15,096 nt of DNA, taken from positions 1 through 15,096 of the forward strand of contig MFGS01000012.1 in assembly GCA_001778355.1 (NCBI GenBank), given 5' to 3'. The notes beneath the pieces are model-generated. The model was not told the DNA's origin. It saw nothing but the letters and a program-made list of their open reading frames with translations, and made no database searches. This document shows, in pieces, positions 1 to 7,086 of the stretch; the stretch's first letter is position 1; the number at the start of each line of letters is the position of its first letter. The position numbers and the translations under genes were made by a program. The stretch is from Candidatus Firestonebacteria bacterium RIFOXYA2_FULL_40_8. GTDB taxonomy: Bacteria > Oederibacteriota > D2-FULL-39-29.

Positions 1-60
1 AAATAAATAGATTAGTGGTAATATTTTCTTAATGTTTTTTCCTTTAGGAGGGATAAAATA

Positions 61-1194
61 ATGGCAATATTAATAAGAGAAGCTGATAGGGCGGCGGAAG
101 TAAAGGAGTTTATTGACTTTCCTTTTGAACTCTACAAAGACAATCCTTACTGGATACCTAACTTAAAAAGCGAATACCGGAAGATGTTGGACGTAAATAT
201 CTATCCATTCTGGCAGCATGCTAAAAGAAAACTTTTCCTTGCCTACAAAGACAATAAACTTGCAGGGCGTATTGCGGCGATTACCGATGATATGCATAAT
301 AAAATACATGAAGAAAAAGCAGGTTTCTTCGGGTATTTTGAATGTATAAACGACCAGGAAGTTGCAAATGCGCTTTTTGATGCTGCGAAAGCGTGGCTGA
401 AAGAACAGGGAGCTTCCTATATGAGAGGTCCTGCCTCACCTTCGTCAAATGATGAGTATGGATTCCTTTTAGAAGGATTTAAGTTCGAACCCGTTATCAT
501 GATGCCTTACAATCCTAAATATTACCTTAAACTCTCTGAAAATTATGGCATGAAGAAAGCAAAAGATCTTTATGCTCTTCTTAAAAGCAAATACACCGGT
601 GTTCCGGAAAGAATCGAGAAGATGATGGAAAGGGTAAAGAAAACCTCGCAGTTCAACCTCCGCCCGTTCGATCTTAAGCATAAAGAACGTGATGTTCAGA
701 TCATAAAAGACGTTTATAACCAGGCGTGGGAGAAGAACTGGGGATTTGTGCCGATGACCGATGCCGAGATGGATTGCGCGGCTGAAGGCATGCTGCAGTT
801 CATGGACCCTGAAGTTGTCATCATTGCGGAAACCAAAGACGGAAATAAACCGGCAGGTATCGCGATAACGCTTCCTAACTTAAATGAAACCTTGAAGCAT
901 CTCAAAGGTGCAGATGGAATAATGGGCATGGGTATCTGGGGTCTTATGAAGTTCTTATGGTATAAACCTAAAATCAAAGGTTGCCGCGCACTTATCGGCG
1001 GTTGTTTGAAAGAATACAGAAAGACCGGCCTTATTGCTGAGATCTTCTACGAAACCGCCGTCCGCGCCAACGGAAGATACGAATGGTGCGAGATGAGCTG
1101 GAACCTGGAAGACAATGACATGGTAAATAAATTCGACACCGACATAGGCGGGTTTTTGTACAAGAAGTATAGGCTTTATCAGATAGAGATATAG
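61..1194 (+). CDS. Double-GNAT acyltransferase-like protein
   Basis: A 377-residue soluble protein with no signal peptide. ATG 61 follows a strong AGGAGGG (46-52) with 8 nt spacing, which fixes the start. The N-terminal half carries the segments PYWIPNLKSE (29-38), FLAYKDNKLAGRIAAI (59-74), EKAGFFGYFE (85-94), RGPASPSSNDEYGFLLEGF (122-140) and MMPYNPKYY (147-155). This is the pattern of a widespread family of about 370-390 residues annotated as GNAT N-acyltransferase. A second GNAT-like fold occupies about 205-377, with a probable acyl-CoA loop around GGCLKEYRKTGL and a family-typical SWNLEDND near the C-terminus. The family assignment is from recall of conserved motifs. The acyl donor and acceptor are unknown. 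From memory, bacterial ceramide synthase is also a GNAT-like protein of similar size, so a role in lipid acylation is possible but unproven; no sphingolipid gene is next to it. It stands alone, with a repeat-filled gap downstream. Confidence 0.75.
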   Translation: MAILIREADRAAEVKEFIDFPFELYKDNPYWIPNLKSEYRKMLDVNIYPFWQHAKRKLFLAYKDNKLAGRIAAITDDMHNKIHEEKAGFFGYFECINDQEVANALFDAAKAWLKEQGASYMRGPASPSSNDEYGFLLEGFKFEPVIMMPYNPKYYLKLSENYGMKKAKDLYALLKSKYTGVPERIEKMMERVKKTSQFNLRPFDLKHKERDVQIIKDVYNQAWEKNWGFVPMTDAEMDCAAEGMLQFMDPEVVIIAETKDGNKPAGIAITLPNLNETLKHLKGADGIMGMGIWGLMKFLWYKPKIKGCRALIGGCLKEYRKTGLIAEIFYETAVRANGRYEWCEMSWNLEDNDMVNKFDTDIGGFLYKKYRLYQIEI

Positions 1195-1201
1195 AAGATA
1201 C

Positions 1202-1420
1202 GTCCATAAAGGTCTGTAAAAGTCCATAAGGTCCATAAAAGAATTTTTCTCGATAGGAAGGATATATAAATGTCAACCGATGTTGACAAAGCGAGAAAAA
1301 TCAAAAAAAATATCTTAAGAGTATGTTTTACAGGTTTAATCTCTTTTTCAGTGTTTAACAAATATTATCAAGATTTTAGACCTTTATGGACTTTTAAAGA
1401 CTTTTACGGACCTTATGGAC
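1202..1420. repeat. Nested inverted repeat built from GTCCATAAG units
   Basis: The left arm (1202-1241) is a tandem of 9-10-nt units GTCCATAAAG, GTCTGTAAAA, GTCCATAAG, GTCCATAAAA. The right arm (1379-1420) is the same array inverted (GACCTTTATG, GACTTTTAAA, GACTTTTACG, GACCTTATG). The two can therefore pair over about 40 nt with a few mismatches. Inside lie a perfect 10-bp inverted repeat, ATTTTTCTCG (1243-1252) with CGAGAAAAAT (1292-1301), and inside that TGTCAAC-CGAT-GTTGACA (1271-1288). Whether it forms as RNA or DNA structure, or simply records two insertions of a dispersed repeat in opposite orientation, cannot be told from the sequence alone. Confidence 0.75.
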
Positions 1421-1458
1421 GGCTTATTAGCTGGTACCAGTTTCATACTAAAGTATAA
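1270..1458 (+). CDS. Possible small ORF overrun by repeat sequence
   Basis: A 62-codon frame starting at ATG 1270, preceded by AGGAAGG (1255-1261) at 8 nt, which is a better ribosome site than chance usually gives. The first 37 or so residues are basic then hydrophobic (KARKIKKNILRV, then TGLISFSVF). The rest is simply the translated GACCTTTATG repeat (RPLWTFKDFYGPYG). It could be a small protein, a gene fragment whose end was replaced by the repeat, or chance. No family is recognised. It lies wholly within the gap before the ThuA-like gene and has no other support. Confidence 0.2.
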   Translation: MSTDVDKARKIKKNILRVCFTGLISFSVFNKYYQDFRPLWTFKDFYGPYGRLISWYQFHTKV

Positions 1459-1478
1459 CTATTTTGTGGAGGACTAAT

Positions 1479-2207
1479 ATGGCAAAACTAAGGGTGCTCG
1501 TTTGGAATGAATTCAGGCATGAAAAGAAGAATCCTAAAGTAAAGAAAGTTTATCCTAAGGGGATGCACGATGTTATTGCGAAGGCGCTTAATAAGGATAA
1601 AGGAATTAAGGCGACTTTAGCGGCGCTGGATGATTTTGAACACGGATTAACTGAGGAAGTTCTCAAAAATACGGATGTTCTTATCTGGTGGGCGCATGGG
1701 GCGCATAAAGAAGTAAAAGACGAGATAGTTGACCGGGTTCAGAAATATGTTTTGCAGGGAATGGGTTTGATAGTATTACACTCCGGACATTTCTCAAAGA
1801 TATTCCGGAAGATGATGGGAACGTCCTGTATATTGACCTGGCGGGAAGCCGGAGAAAAAGAAAGATTATGGGTGACACAGCCGGGCCATCCTATCGCAGA
1901 GGGTTTACCCGAGTATTTTGAATTAAAACACGAAGAGATGTACGGCGAGTTCTTTGATGTTCCGCATCCTGAAGCATTAGTGTTCACCAGCTGGTTCAAA
2001 GGCGGAGAAGTTTTCAGAAGCGGCCTCTGCTACACCCGGGGAAAAGGAAAAATATTCTATTTCCGTCCCGGCCACGAAACACATCCGACGTATTACGATA
2101 AAAATATTCAGCAAGTCCTAAAAAACGCCGTAAAATGGGCCGCCCCGGTGAAAAATTCCGCGAAGATACCGGAAGGAGTTTCGGTGAAGCCGATAGAAAA
2201 AATATAA
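1479..2207 (+). CDS. ThuA-like family protein
   Basis: A 242-residue cytoplasmic protein of the ThuA family (trehalose-utilisation protein, class I glutamine-amidotransferase-like fold). I place the start at ATG 1479 because GGAGGA (1468-1473) sits 5 nt upstream; a longer reading from 1464 would include the ribosome site itself. Family landmarks are the opening beta strand LRVLVWNEF (4-12), WWAHGAH (70-76), the nucleophile-elbow-like VLHSGHFSK (99-107) with Ser/His where amidotransferases have Cys, HPIAEGLP (137-144), EEMYGEFFDVP (152-162) and the histidine-rich RPGHETHP (196-203). Family members are linked to sugar metabolism (ThuA in Sinorhizobium trehalose/sucrose catabolism), but the reaction here is unknown. 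The central GH94/GH1 genes make a sugar role plausible. Downstream are a 9-nt repeat and a terminator-like hairpin. Length is normal for the family. Confidence 0.85.
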   Translation: MAKLRVLVWNEFRHEKKNPKVKKVYPKGMHDVIAKALNKDKGIKATLAALDDFEHGLTEEVLKNTDVLIWWAHGAHKEVKDEIVDRVQKYVLQGMGLIVLHSGHFSKIFRKMMGTSCILTWREAGEKERLWVTQPGHPIAEGLPEYFELKHEEMYGEFFDVPHPEALVFTSWFKGGEVFRSGLCYTRGKGKIFYFRPGHETHPTYYDKNIQQVLKNAVKWAAPVKNSAKIPEGVSVKPIEKI

Positions 2208-2212
2208 AAGAT

Positions 2213-2235
2213 AGTTTGTAAAGTTTGTAAAGTTG
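2213..2235. repeat. 9-nt tandem repeat AGTTTGTAA
   Basis: Two perfect copies of AGTTTGTAA (2213-2221, 2222-2230) plus a partial third copy (AGTTG) lie a few nucleotides after the ThuA-like stop codon. It is one of several arrays in this window that share a 9-nt period but not a sequence. Confidence 0.6.
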
Positions 2236-2268
2236 AATGTGGGCGGGAAAAAACACCCCGCCTTCATT
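2236..2268 (+). terminator. GC-rich hairpin after the ThuA-like gene
   Basis: The stem GGCGGG (2242-2247) pairs with CCCGCC (2257-2262), extended by AATG (2236-2239) with CATT (2265-2268), around an A-rich loop. It starts 28 nt after the stop at 2207. There is no long T-run behind it, so it may be a weak or factor-assisted terminator. Confidence 0.5.
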
Positions 2269-2275
2269 GTTTAAA

Positions 2276-2326
2276 TGTAGCGTCGGAATTTATTCCGACG
2301 GCGTCGGGTTAAAACCCAACGCTACA
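2276..2326. repeat. TGTAGCGTCGG cruciform repeat
   Basis: A 51-nt element whose ends TGTAGCGT (2276-2283) and ACGCTACA (2319-2326) pair perfectly. They enclose two further hairpins: GTCGGAAT-TT-ATTCCGAC (2282-2299) and GGGTT-AA-AACCC (2306-2317). It can thus fold into a three-way junction. It ends 13 nt before the next start codon, so the ribosome site AGGTG (2331-2335) of that gene directly adjoins it. It resembles REP-type dispersed palindromes. Confidence 0.75.
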
Positions 2327-2339
2327 GAAAAGGTGAAAA

Positions 2340-2855
2340 ATGTTCTATAAAGACCGGCCAAGGATTAAAATACCTTATTCGAAGAAGCATAAGATTATTG
2401 ATATGTTCTCCTTAATTGGAATAGTTTTGCTGGGCGTATCAGGGTATATTGCTTCTCTATATATGCCTGAGACGGTGCCTGTGCATTTTAATATCGTAGG
2501 TAATCCGGACGGTTACGGGTCTCCCGATTATTTCTTTTTTTGGACTTGTATTTTGGCAGGTATTTTATTATTCATCTGCGTGCTGTTATCTTTATTAAGG
2601 CTCTTCCCTAATTACTTTAATTATCCTGTGGAGATAACAACAGAAAATGCTGTTACACAATATCAGATCGGGGTTGATTTAATTTATGTTATGAAGATAG
2701 GTATTGTTCTGACATTCCTTTTTATACAAATAATGATAATTTACTCCTCTTTTAACGGAAAAATTGGTTATACATTTCTGTTAGTGTTTTTACCTATCAT
2801 TTTGATGTTTTATTACATCGGATCATTCACCCGAAAATCACTTAAAAACAAGTAA
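2340..2855 (+). CDS. DUF1648 (SdpI-like) membrane protein
   Basis: A 171-residue inner-membrane protein. ATG 2340 has AGGTG close upstream. Four hydrophobic segments are visible at about 20-41, 65-88, 113-136 and 142-161. Between the first two lies PETVPVHFNIVGNPDGYGSP (43-62), the hallmark loop of the DUF1648 family (P-x-P-x-H-F and G-x-P-D-x-Y/W-x-S/G). The family includes the N-terminal domain of SdpI, the Bacillus immunity and signalling protein, but most members have no known function, and this one lacks the longer SdpI C-terminal part. The basic N-terminus (KDRPRIKIPYSKKHK) predicts a cytoplasmic start. It is convergent with the next gene, and nothing around it suggests a partner. Confidence 0.8.
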   Translation: MFYKDRPRIKIPYSKKHKIIDMFSLIGIVLLGVSGYIASLYMPETVPVHFNIVGNPDGYGSPDYFFFWTCILAGILLFICVLLSLLRLFPNYFNYPVEITTENAVTQYQIGVDLIYVMKIGIVLTFLFIQIMIIYSSFNGKIGYTFLLVFLPIILMFYYIGSFTRKSLKNK

Positions 2856-2890
2856 TTTTCCTACTATTGTAATATCCTTCAAAGATTTTT

Positions 2891-2930
2891 GACCTTACGG
2901 ACTTTAGAGACTTTATGGACCTTATAGACA
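2891..2930. repeat. GACTTTATG tandem array, related to 1379-1420
   Basis: Units GACCTTACG, GACTTTAGA, GACTTTATG, GACCTTATA, GACAT have a 9-10-nt period. Including the preceding AAGATTTTT, the stretch aligns with 1370-1420 (AAGATTTTA then GACCTTTATG and so on), so these two are homologous copies of one dispersed repeat. It lies between two convergent genes. Confidence 0.7.
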
Positions 2931-2936
2931 TCTTTT

Positions 2937-2971
2937 ACGTGAGCAACGTGAGTAACGTGGAACGTGCAACG
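2937..2971. repeat. ACGTGAGCA tandem array
   Basis: Units ACGTGAGCA, ACGTGAGTA, ACGTGGA, ACGTGCA, ACG follow directly after the GACTTTATG array. They stop 5 nt before the stop codon of the leftward gene. Period is 9 then 7 nt. Confidence 0.65.
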
Positions 2972-2976
2972 AATTT

Positions 2977-4266
2977 TTACCTCTTATTATATGATATGAA
3001 TTCCGGCACCGTCTTAATTGGATGGTAGTGTAATTTGTTCGCCCTCAGCGTTTCAATCCCCTCATCCCCCATAGTATTAAAATACTTATATTTTGAAAAC
3101 TCACCGGCCATTTTCATGAAGATGTATTGACTGGCGCCTTTTATGTTGTGGTCGGAGACTTCGAACATTACACAGAAGGTGTCTTTGCCGAGAGGGGTGC
3201 CGAAAGTGTAGGCGGCGACTTTGTTGTTTACCAGAAGGACTTTGCCTTCCAGGCCTAATGCTTGAGGTTCGAGGAGGGCGCGCTTGTGGGCTTTGTCTAT
3301 ATTTTTGAGTAAGAACTGTTCATTATCGTTTACGGCTTTTTTTCTTTTTTCTTCCAGCCATTTGAAAAGAAGATCGGCGCAGCCGTTCAGATATTTTGTG
3401 GAATAATCTTCAAAAGTGAAATCATTTTCTTTTTCGAAAGTATTAATAAGCCACCGGATGTGTTTGTATTTGTCCCCGCTCAGCAGTTCAAGTTTTTTTC
3501 GTTCGTAAATATACTCCTCGTCTTTTTTTGCTATCCGAAAACCTGCTTTTTCAAGCTCTCCGGCTGTTTCTTTGGGGATGTTCTCTATTCTTGACTCGGT
3601 CTTGCCTTTGTTTTGAATATCCATAAGTTCAAAGCATCTTTCAAACACTGCGGGCTTTACTTTTTTATCGGAAAGCGGGGGGACGGGCATAAAAGTATTA
3701 TCAATATCCCTGGCGAAAACACAAAGCGCTCCGTCTATTATTTTCCAGGAGAATTTGAAGAAATCCTCCCAGGTGAAATGATAAGCAAAGGAAAATGCTG
3801 ACAGATTTGAGGTTTTTGGTATGTAGGAGTTGAAAAAAAGAAGGTCTGAGACCCGCATTGGGTTTAAAATATCTGTATTTGCTCCTGTTTTTTTGAGGAA
3901 CTTAAGCGGAACAAACGTTTCTTCCCATTCTATTGGATTCCGTGTCTTTATATTTGTATTTAGTATTTGCTTGTTTGTGTCCAGTTCTTTAGCCGCAGGA
4001 CAAAGATCGTCCAGTATCAGCATGATACTTTCTTTGTCTATGCTTTTTGCCATGGCAAAAGGATATATTTTACAATCGAGTGGACGTTTTGAGTACTTCA
4101 AGCATTTTCCCGTATTTAAGTCAAACGCCTCGCAGACAAACATTTCACCGTGCTTTTTTAGCTTGAACCCGGTCGGTTTTAAATTAGGTTTTTCATCGGG
4201 GAAACGGCAGCATATATCACACTTAGCGCAGAGTTCCTGCTTCGTGAGCTTTATTAATTTTTCCAT
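2977..4266 (-). CDS. CxxCxxCC metal-binding domain fused to DUF2156
   Basis: A 429-residue soluble protein with two domains. Residues about 1-95 form a YkgJ/UPF0153-type domain with cysteines at 13, 16, 19, 20 (C-x2-C-x2-CC), 45, 55, 65 and 89; such domains bind zinc or iron-sulfur. Residues about 140-425 match DUF2156, the GNAT-like C-terminal domain of phosphatidylglycerol lysyltransferases. Matching segments are the FTWEDFFKFSWKIIDGALCVFA opening, LLFKWLEEK, VLLVNNKVAAYTFGTPLG, FCVMFEVSD and NTMGDEGIETLRANKLHYHP. No membrane segments are present, so it is not a full MprF. It probably transfers an acyl or aminoacyl group, acceptor unknown, with the Cys domain in a redox or structural role (inference). 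ATG at 4264-4266 has no clear Shine-Dalgarno. It is convergent with the DUF1648 gene and divergent from GH94. Confidence 0.8.
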   Translation of the reverse strand: MEKLIKLTKQELCAKCDICCRFPDEKPNLKPTGFKLKKHGEMFVCEAFDLNTGKCLKYSKRPLDCKIYPFAMAKSIDKESIMLILDDLCPAAKELDTNKQILNTNIKTRNPIEWEETFVPLKFLKKTGANTDILNPMRVSDLLFFNSYIPKTSNLSAFSFAYHFTWEDFFKFSWKIIDGALCVFARDIDNTFMPVPPLSDKKVKPAVFERCFELMDIQNKGKTESRIENIPKETAGELEKAGFRIAKKDEEYIYERKKLELLSGDKYKHIRWLINTFEKENDFTFEDYSTKYLNGCADLLFKWLEEKRKKAVNDNEQFLLKNIDKAHKRALLEPQALGLEGKVLLVNNKVAAYTFGTPLGKDTFCVMFEVSDHNIKGASQYIFMKMAGEFSKYKYFNTMGDEGIETLRANKLHYHPIKTVPEFISYNKR

Positions 4267-4283
4267 ATACTATATTTATCATA

Positions 4284-4312
4284 TTGAGAGAGTATATTCA
4301 ACGTGATATAAT
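4284..4312 (+). promoter_or_regulatory. Sigma70-type promoter for the GH94 gene
   Basis: TTGAGA (4284-4289), a 17-nt spacer, then TATAAT (4307-4312) with TG at 4304-4305 (extended -10). This is a near-consensus promoter pointing to the GH94 gene. It gives a leader of about 270 nt that holds three repeat structures. It overlaps the 5' region of the divergent leftward gene, whose own promoter is unclear. Confidence 0.65.
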
Positions 4313-4320
4313 CTGGTGAG

Positions 4321-4366
4321 AACAGCAAGAAAAGCAAGTAAAGCAAGTAAAGCAGGGAAAGCAAGA
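4321..4366. repeat. 9-nt tandem repeat AAAGCAAGT
   Basis: Consecutive 9-mers AAAGCAAGT (4331), AAAGCAAGT (4340), AAAGCAGGG (4349) and AAAGCAAGA (4358), preceded by a variant AACAGCAAG (4321). It would lie at the 5' end of the GH94 leader transcript and is purine-rich on the plus strand. Confidence 0.75.
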
Positions 4367-4383
4367 ACAGAAAAAGAAGAAAG

Positions 4384-4424
4384 TGACAAAAATATACAAT
4401 AGCATTTATGATATATTTTTGTCA
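4384..4424. other. Long AT-rich stem-loop in the GH94 leader
   Basis: Perfect 13-bp arms TGACAAAAATATA (4384-4396) and TATATTTTTGTCA (4412-4424) around a 15-nt loop. The right arm overlaps the TGTCAT end of the following repeat, so pairing here would compete with folding of that element. Confidence 0.65.
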
Positions 4425-4517
4425 TCCTGAGTCTGCTTTTGACGAAGGATCTCAGTACTATTTTGAGTTTACGAAAAATAGAGATGTTTCGCCAGAAAAA
4501 ACTGGCTCAACATGACA
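4420..4517. repeat. GTCATCCTGAG palindromic element, copy 1
   Basis: A 98-nt MITE-like repeat. The outer arms are TGTCATCCTGAG (4420-4431) and CTCAACATGACA (4506-4517). The inner arms are CGAAGGATCTC (4443-4453) and GAGATGTTTCG (4481-4491). A second copy with the same arms but a different middle lies at 9409-9526. It carries no ORF. From memory, GTCATCCTGAG...GAAGGATCT sequences recur between genes in many bacterial genomes. Confidence 0.75.
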
Positions 4518-4587
4518 ATAATGTAAATAGATTAAATCGTTTGTTCACTGAAATTATTGTGAACATTATACTGGAGAGAAAAATAAA

Positions 4588-6987
4588 ATGACCAAAGAAA
4601 AACTTGCAGTCGGGGCTTACGGGTATTTTGACGGGGAGAACAGGGAATATGTGATTACTCGCCCGGACACGCCGAGACCCTGGTATAACTATTTAATGAA
4701 TGATACGATGGTTTCGATGATATCCAATACTGCGGGCGGGGTTTGTTATGATAAGGACCCGACTACCATGCGGCTTCTCAGGTATCGCTACCAGAATATC
4801 CCTTATGACCGGCCGGGGAGATATATTTATGTAAGGGATAACGAGAAAAATAAATACTGGTCTGCCTGCTGGGCGCCTGTGCATACGGATGTAAAAAAAT
4901 GCAAGTATGAGTGCCGGGTTGGCGCGGGTTATAACATTATTACTTTTATTCAGGATAATATTAAAACAGAAGTGACGTATTTTGTCCCGATGGATAAAGC
5001 GCTTGAGATTTGGGATTTGAAAATTACCAACCTCGGGAAGAAAGCGAGAAACCTCTCCACCTACAGCTACGCGGAGTTTGCATTCTGGGGAGCGCTTCGA
5101 GACCTTATGAACATTGATAACTGTCCGAATATCTCCAGACAGCATTACAAGAACGGAACTATTATTCATCACTCCTATAATGATATCGGAACAGGCCTTC
5201 ATGATATGCACTTCGTCATGCTTTATGGGTTCCATACTTCAAACGTAAAACATTCAGGGTACAACGGAGACAGAGACAAATTCCTCGGCAGGTACAGGGA
5301 TGAAAAGAATCCTATTGTAGTGGAACAAGGCGTCTCTACAAATTATTGTAAAACTAGCGGTTATCCGATAGGTTGTTTTGAACACAAATTTACACTTCAG
5401 CCCGGAAAAACCAAACGGATAGTTTATCAGACCGGTGTGGCGAAGAATGAAAAAGACGTTTTCGTGGTTTCGAAAAAGTATAAGAGCTTCAGTAATGTCG
5501 ATAAGGCGTTCGAAGATGCGAAGAACTACTGGAAAGAGAAGTTTGACCTCTTTAAAGTTACGACTCCCGATAAAGAGTTCGACGCTATGGTAAACGGGTT
5601 TATTCAGTATCAGGCGGCGATGACTTTGCGGCTTTCCAGAAGTATCTCCAGTTATGAATGGGGAATTGCCCGTGCCGGGTATGGTTACCGCGACAGCTGT
5701 CAGGATCAGCTTGGAATGATGCACTCCCTCCCTGAAAAATCAAAGATAGTAATAGATCACCTTATGAAAGCTGTATATTTCGACGGCGGCGTTGCGCATA
5801 GCATGCACCCGGCGAAGAAAGTTTACGGTGTCAGCTCGTTCTACGATTGCAATAACTGGCTGGCGCTCACAATCTCGCAATACGTAAGAGAAACGGGAGA
5901 TACTTCTTTCCTTAACTCCAAATGCGGGTACATTGACAGTAAAAAAGAAGATAAAGTAATTGAACATCTTCTCAAAGTTAATGATTTCACGTGGAGATTA
6001 AGGGGTAAGAACGGTTTGATACAAACGGGTTCGGCGGACTGGAATGATTCTTTGAATCCCGGCAATATGAAAGCCGAAAGTCTTTTTAACTCTACGATAT
6101 ATTGTGCTTCGACAAGAGAGCTAATCAAGCTTCTGGATTTCGCAGGTAATAAAAAACTTAAGGCCGTATTGCAGAAAAGATATGATGCAATTAAAAAACT
6201 CATCAACACTGTCGGCTGGGATGGGGAGTGGCTCAAGAGAATAATATTTGTAGACGGCACAGCTCTCGGTGCGAAAAAGAATAAAACGCTTCCGAAGATA
6301 TTCCTGGAACCGCACCCGTGGGCAATAATGGGCGGCAGTGTGGAAGGTGAAAGAGCTTTCAAAATGCTTGATGCGGTGGAAAAATACCTCGGCTGTGAAG
6401 ACGGGCATAAGATAATGGAACATGGTTTTGAAACCTACGATACAAAAATAGGTTCAGCAGGAATTTTCCCCGCAGGTATAAAAGAGAACGGCGCGGTTTT
6501 TAACCACGCTTCCAGCTGGATGATAGTTGCCGAAGCGATTCTCGGCCGCGGTGAAAAATCCATGAAGTACTTCAAGCGTATGTGCTCTGCGACGAAAAAC
6601 AGAAAAGCAGAAATACATGAATCCGAACCGTATGTCGCTTGTCAGTTTGTAAGTCAGAAACCCTTCCATATAATAGGGAGGGGAAGGAACGGCTGGTTGA
6701 CCGGTACTGCGTCCTGGATGGCAACTGCAACGATGCAATACATCATCGGCTGCAGACCTGACTTCAAGGGACTTTGCATAGACCCGTGTATTCCCGCAGA
6801 GTGGAAAGAGTTTAACCTCCAGCGTGTTTTCAGGGGAACAAAGTATATGATAACCGTGAAGAACCCTCACAAAGTAAACAAGGGAGTTCTCTTCCTCATC
6901 GTTGACGGAAAAGTTATACAAGGAAATGTTATACCGTATAAGAAGAGTAAAGCACCGGTTAAAGTAACTGCAATTATGGGGAAGTAA
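4588..6987 (+). CDS. GH94 cellobiose-phosphorylase-like enzyme
   Basis: A 799-residue cytoplasmic inverting phosphorylase: beta-linked disaccharide plus phosphate gives alpha-glucose 1-phosphate plus a sugar. The length fits cellobiose, cellobionic-acid or chitobiose phosphorylases (about 800) and is too short for cellodextrin phosphorylase or cyclic glucan synthase. The N-terminal beta-sandwich starts with YGYFDGENREYVITRPDTP and SNTAGG (family-typical), followed by the (alpha/alpha)6 barrel. Motifs are GYRDSCQD (366-373), the catalytic ADWND (483-487; the second Asp, 487, is the expected general acid), FNH with His640 for phosphate, EPYV (680-683) and TGT (705-707, phosphate loop). The N-terminal block matches the cellobiose phosphorylase pattern best, but specificity inside GH94 cannot be settled by eye. 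ATG 4588 has GGAG at 4573-4576. The adjacent GH1 enzyme supports beta-glucoside use. Confidence 0.92.
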   Translation: MTKEKLAVGAYGYFDGENREYVITRPDTPRPWYNYLMNDTMVSMISNTAGGVCYDKDPTTMRLLRYRYQNIPYDRPGRYIYVRDNEKNKYWSACWAPVHTDVKKCKYECRVGAGYNIITFIQDNIKTEVTYFVPMDKALEIWDLKITNLGKKARNLSTYSYAEFAFWGALRDLMNIDNCPNISRQHYKNGTIIHHSYNDIGTGLHDMHFVMLYGFHTSNVKHSGYNGDRDKFLGRYRDEKNPIVVEQGVSTNYCKTSGYPIGCFEHKFTLQPGKTKRIVYQTGVAKNEKDVFVVSKKYKSFSNVDKAFEDAKNYWKEKFDLFKVTTPDKEFDAMVNGFIQYQAAMTLRLSRSISSYEWGIARAGYGYRDSCQDQLGMMHSLPEKSKIVIDHLMKAVYFDGGVAHSMHPAKKVYGVSSFYDCNNWLALTISQYVRETGDTSFLNSKCGYIDSKKEDKVIEHLLKVNDFTWRLRGKNGLIQTGSADWNDSLNPGNMKAESLFNSTIYCASTRELIKLLDFAGNKKLKAVLQKRYDAIKKLINTVGWDGEWLKRIIFVDGTALGAKKNKTLPKIFLEPHPWAIMGGSVEGERAFKMLDAVEKYLGCEDGHKIMEHGFETYDTKIGSAGIFPAGIKENGAVFNHASSWMIVAEAILGRGEKSMKYFKRMCSATKNRKAEIHESEPYVACQFVSQKPFHIIGRGRNGWLTGTASWMATATMQYIIGCRPDFKGLCIDPCIPAEWKEFNLQRVFRGTKYMITVKNPHKVNKGVLFLIVDGKVIQGNVIPYKKSKAPVKVTAIMGK

Positions 6988-7010
6988 GAAAAGTTGAGGA
7001 TAGCGGTTGA

Positions 7011-7062
7011 GCAAAGTCTAAATATCAGACCATATCACTTTGCGAAATCCACCTAGGTGGAT
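7011..7062. other. Stem-loop plus 16-bp perfect palindrome
   Basis: GCAAAGT (7011-7017) pairs with ACTTTGC (7037-7043), with GTCT/AGAC inside. Four nucleotides later is ATCCACCTAGGTGGAT (7047-7062), a loopless perfect palindrome. Between GH94 and GH1 this could be an operator for a dimeric regulator or part of a processing or attenuation structure. No T-run follows, so it is not a standard terminator. Confidence 0.5.
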
Positions 7063-7086
7063 GATTGGAAGGTAGAAAAAAGGTAA

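Noticed and set aside
2891..2971. CRISPR-like array
   Set aside because: Units are only 7-10 nt, without spacers of constant length, and no cas gene is present.
3830..4306. 158-codon open frame on the plus strand
   Set aside because: Opposite to the CxxCxxCC-DUF2156 gene; its Phe/Ser-rich product is what the complement of Lys/Glu-rich coding gives.
4384..4424. Intrinsic terminator ahead of GH94
   Set aside because: Stem is AT-rich and followed by CCTGAG, not a T-run; kept only as a structured leader element.
4693..5235. 180-codon open frame on the minus strand
   Set aside because: Lies wholly inside the GH94 gene, antisense, with no family-like features; a shadow of the real frame.
6454..7014. 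186-codon open frame on the minus strand
   Set aside because: Antisense to the GH94 3' end, Cys/His/Pro-rich nonsense translation, no ribosome site of note.
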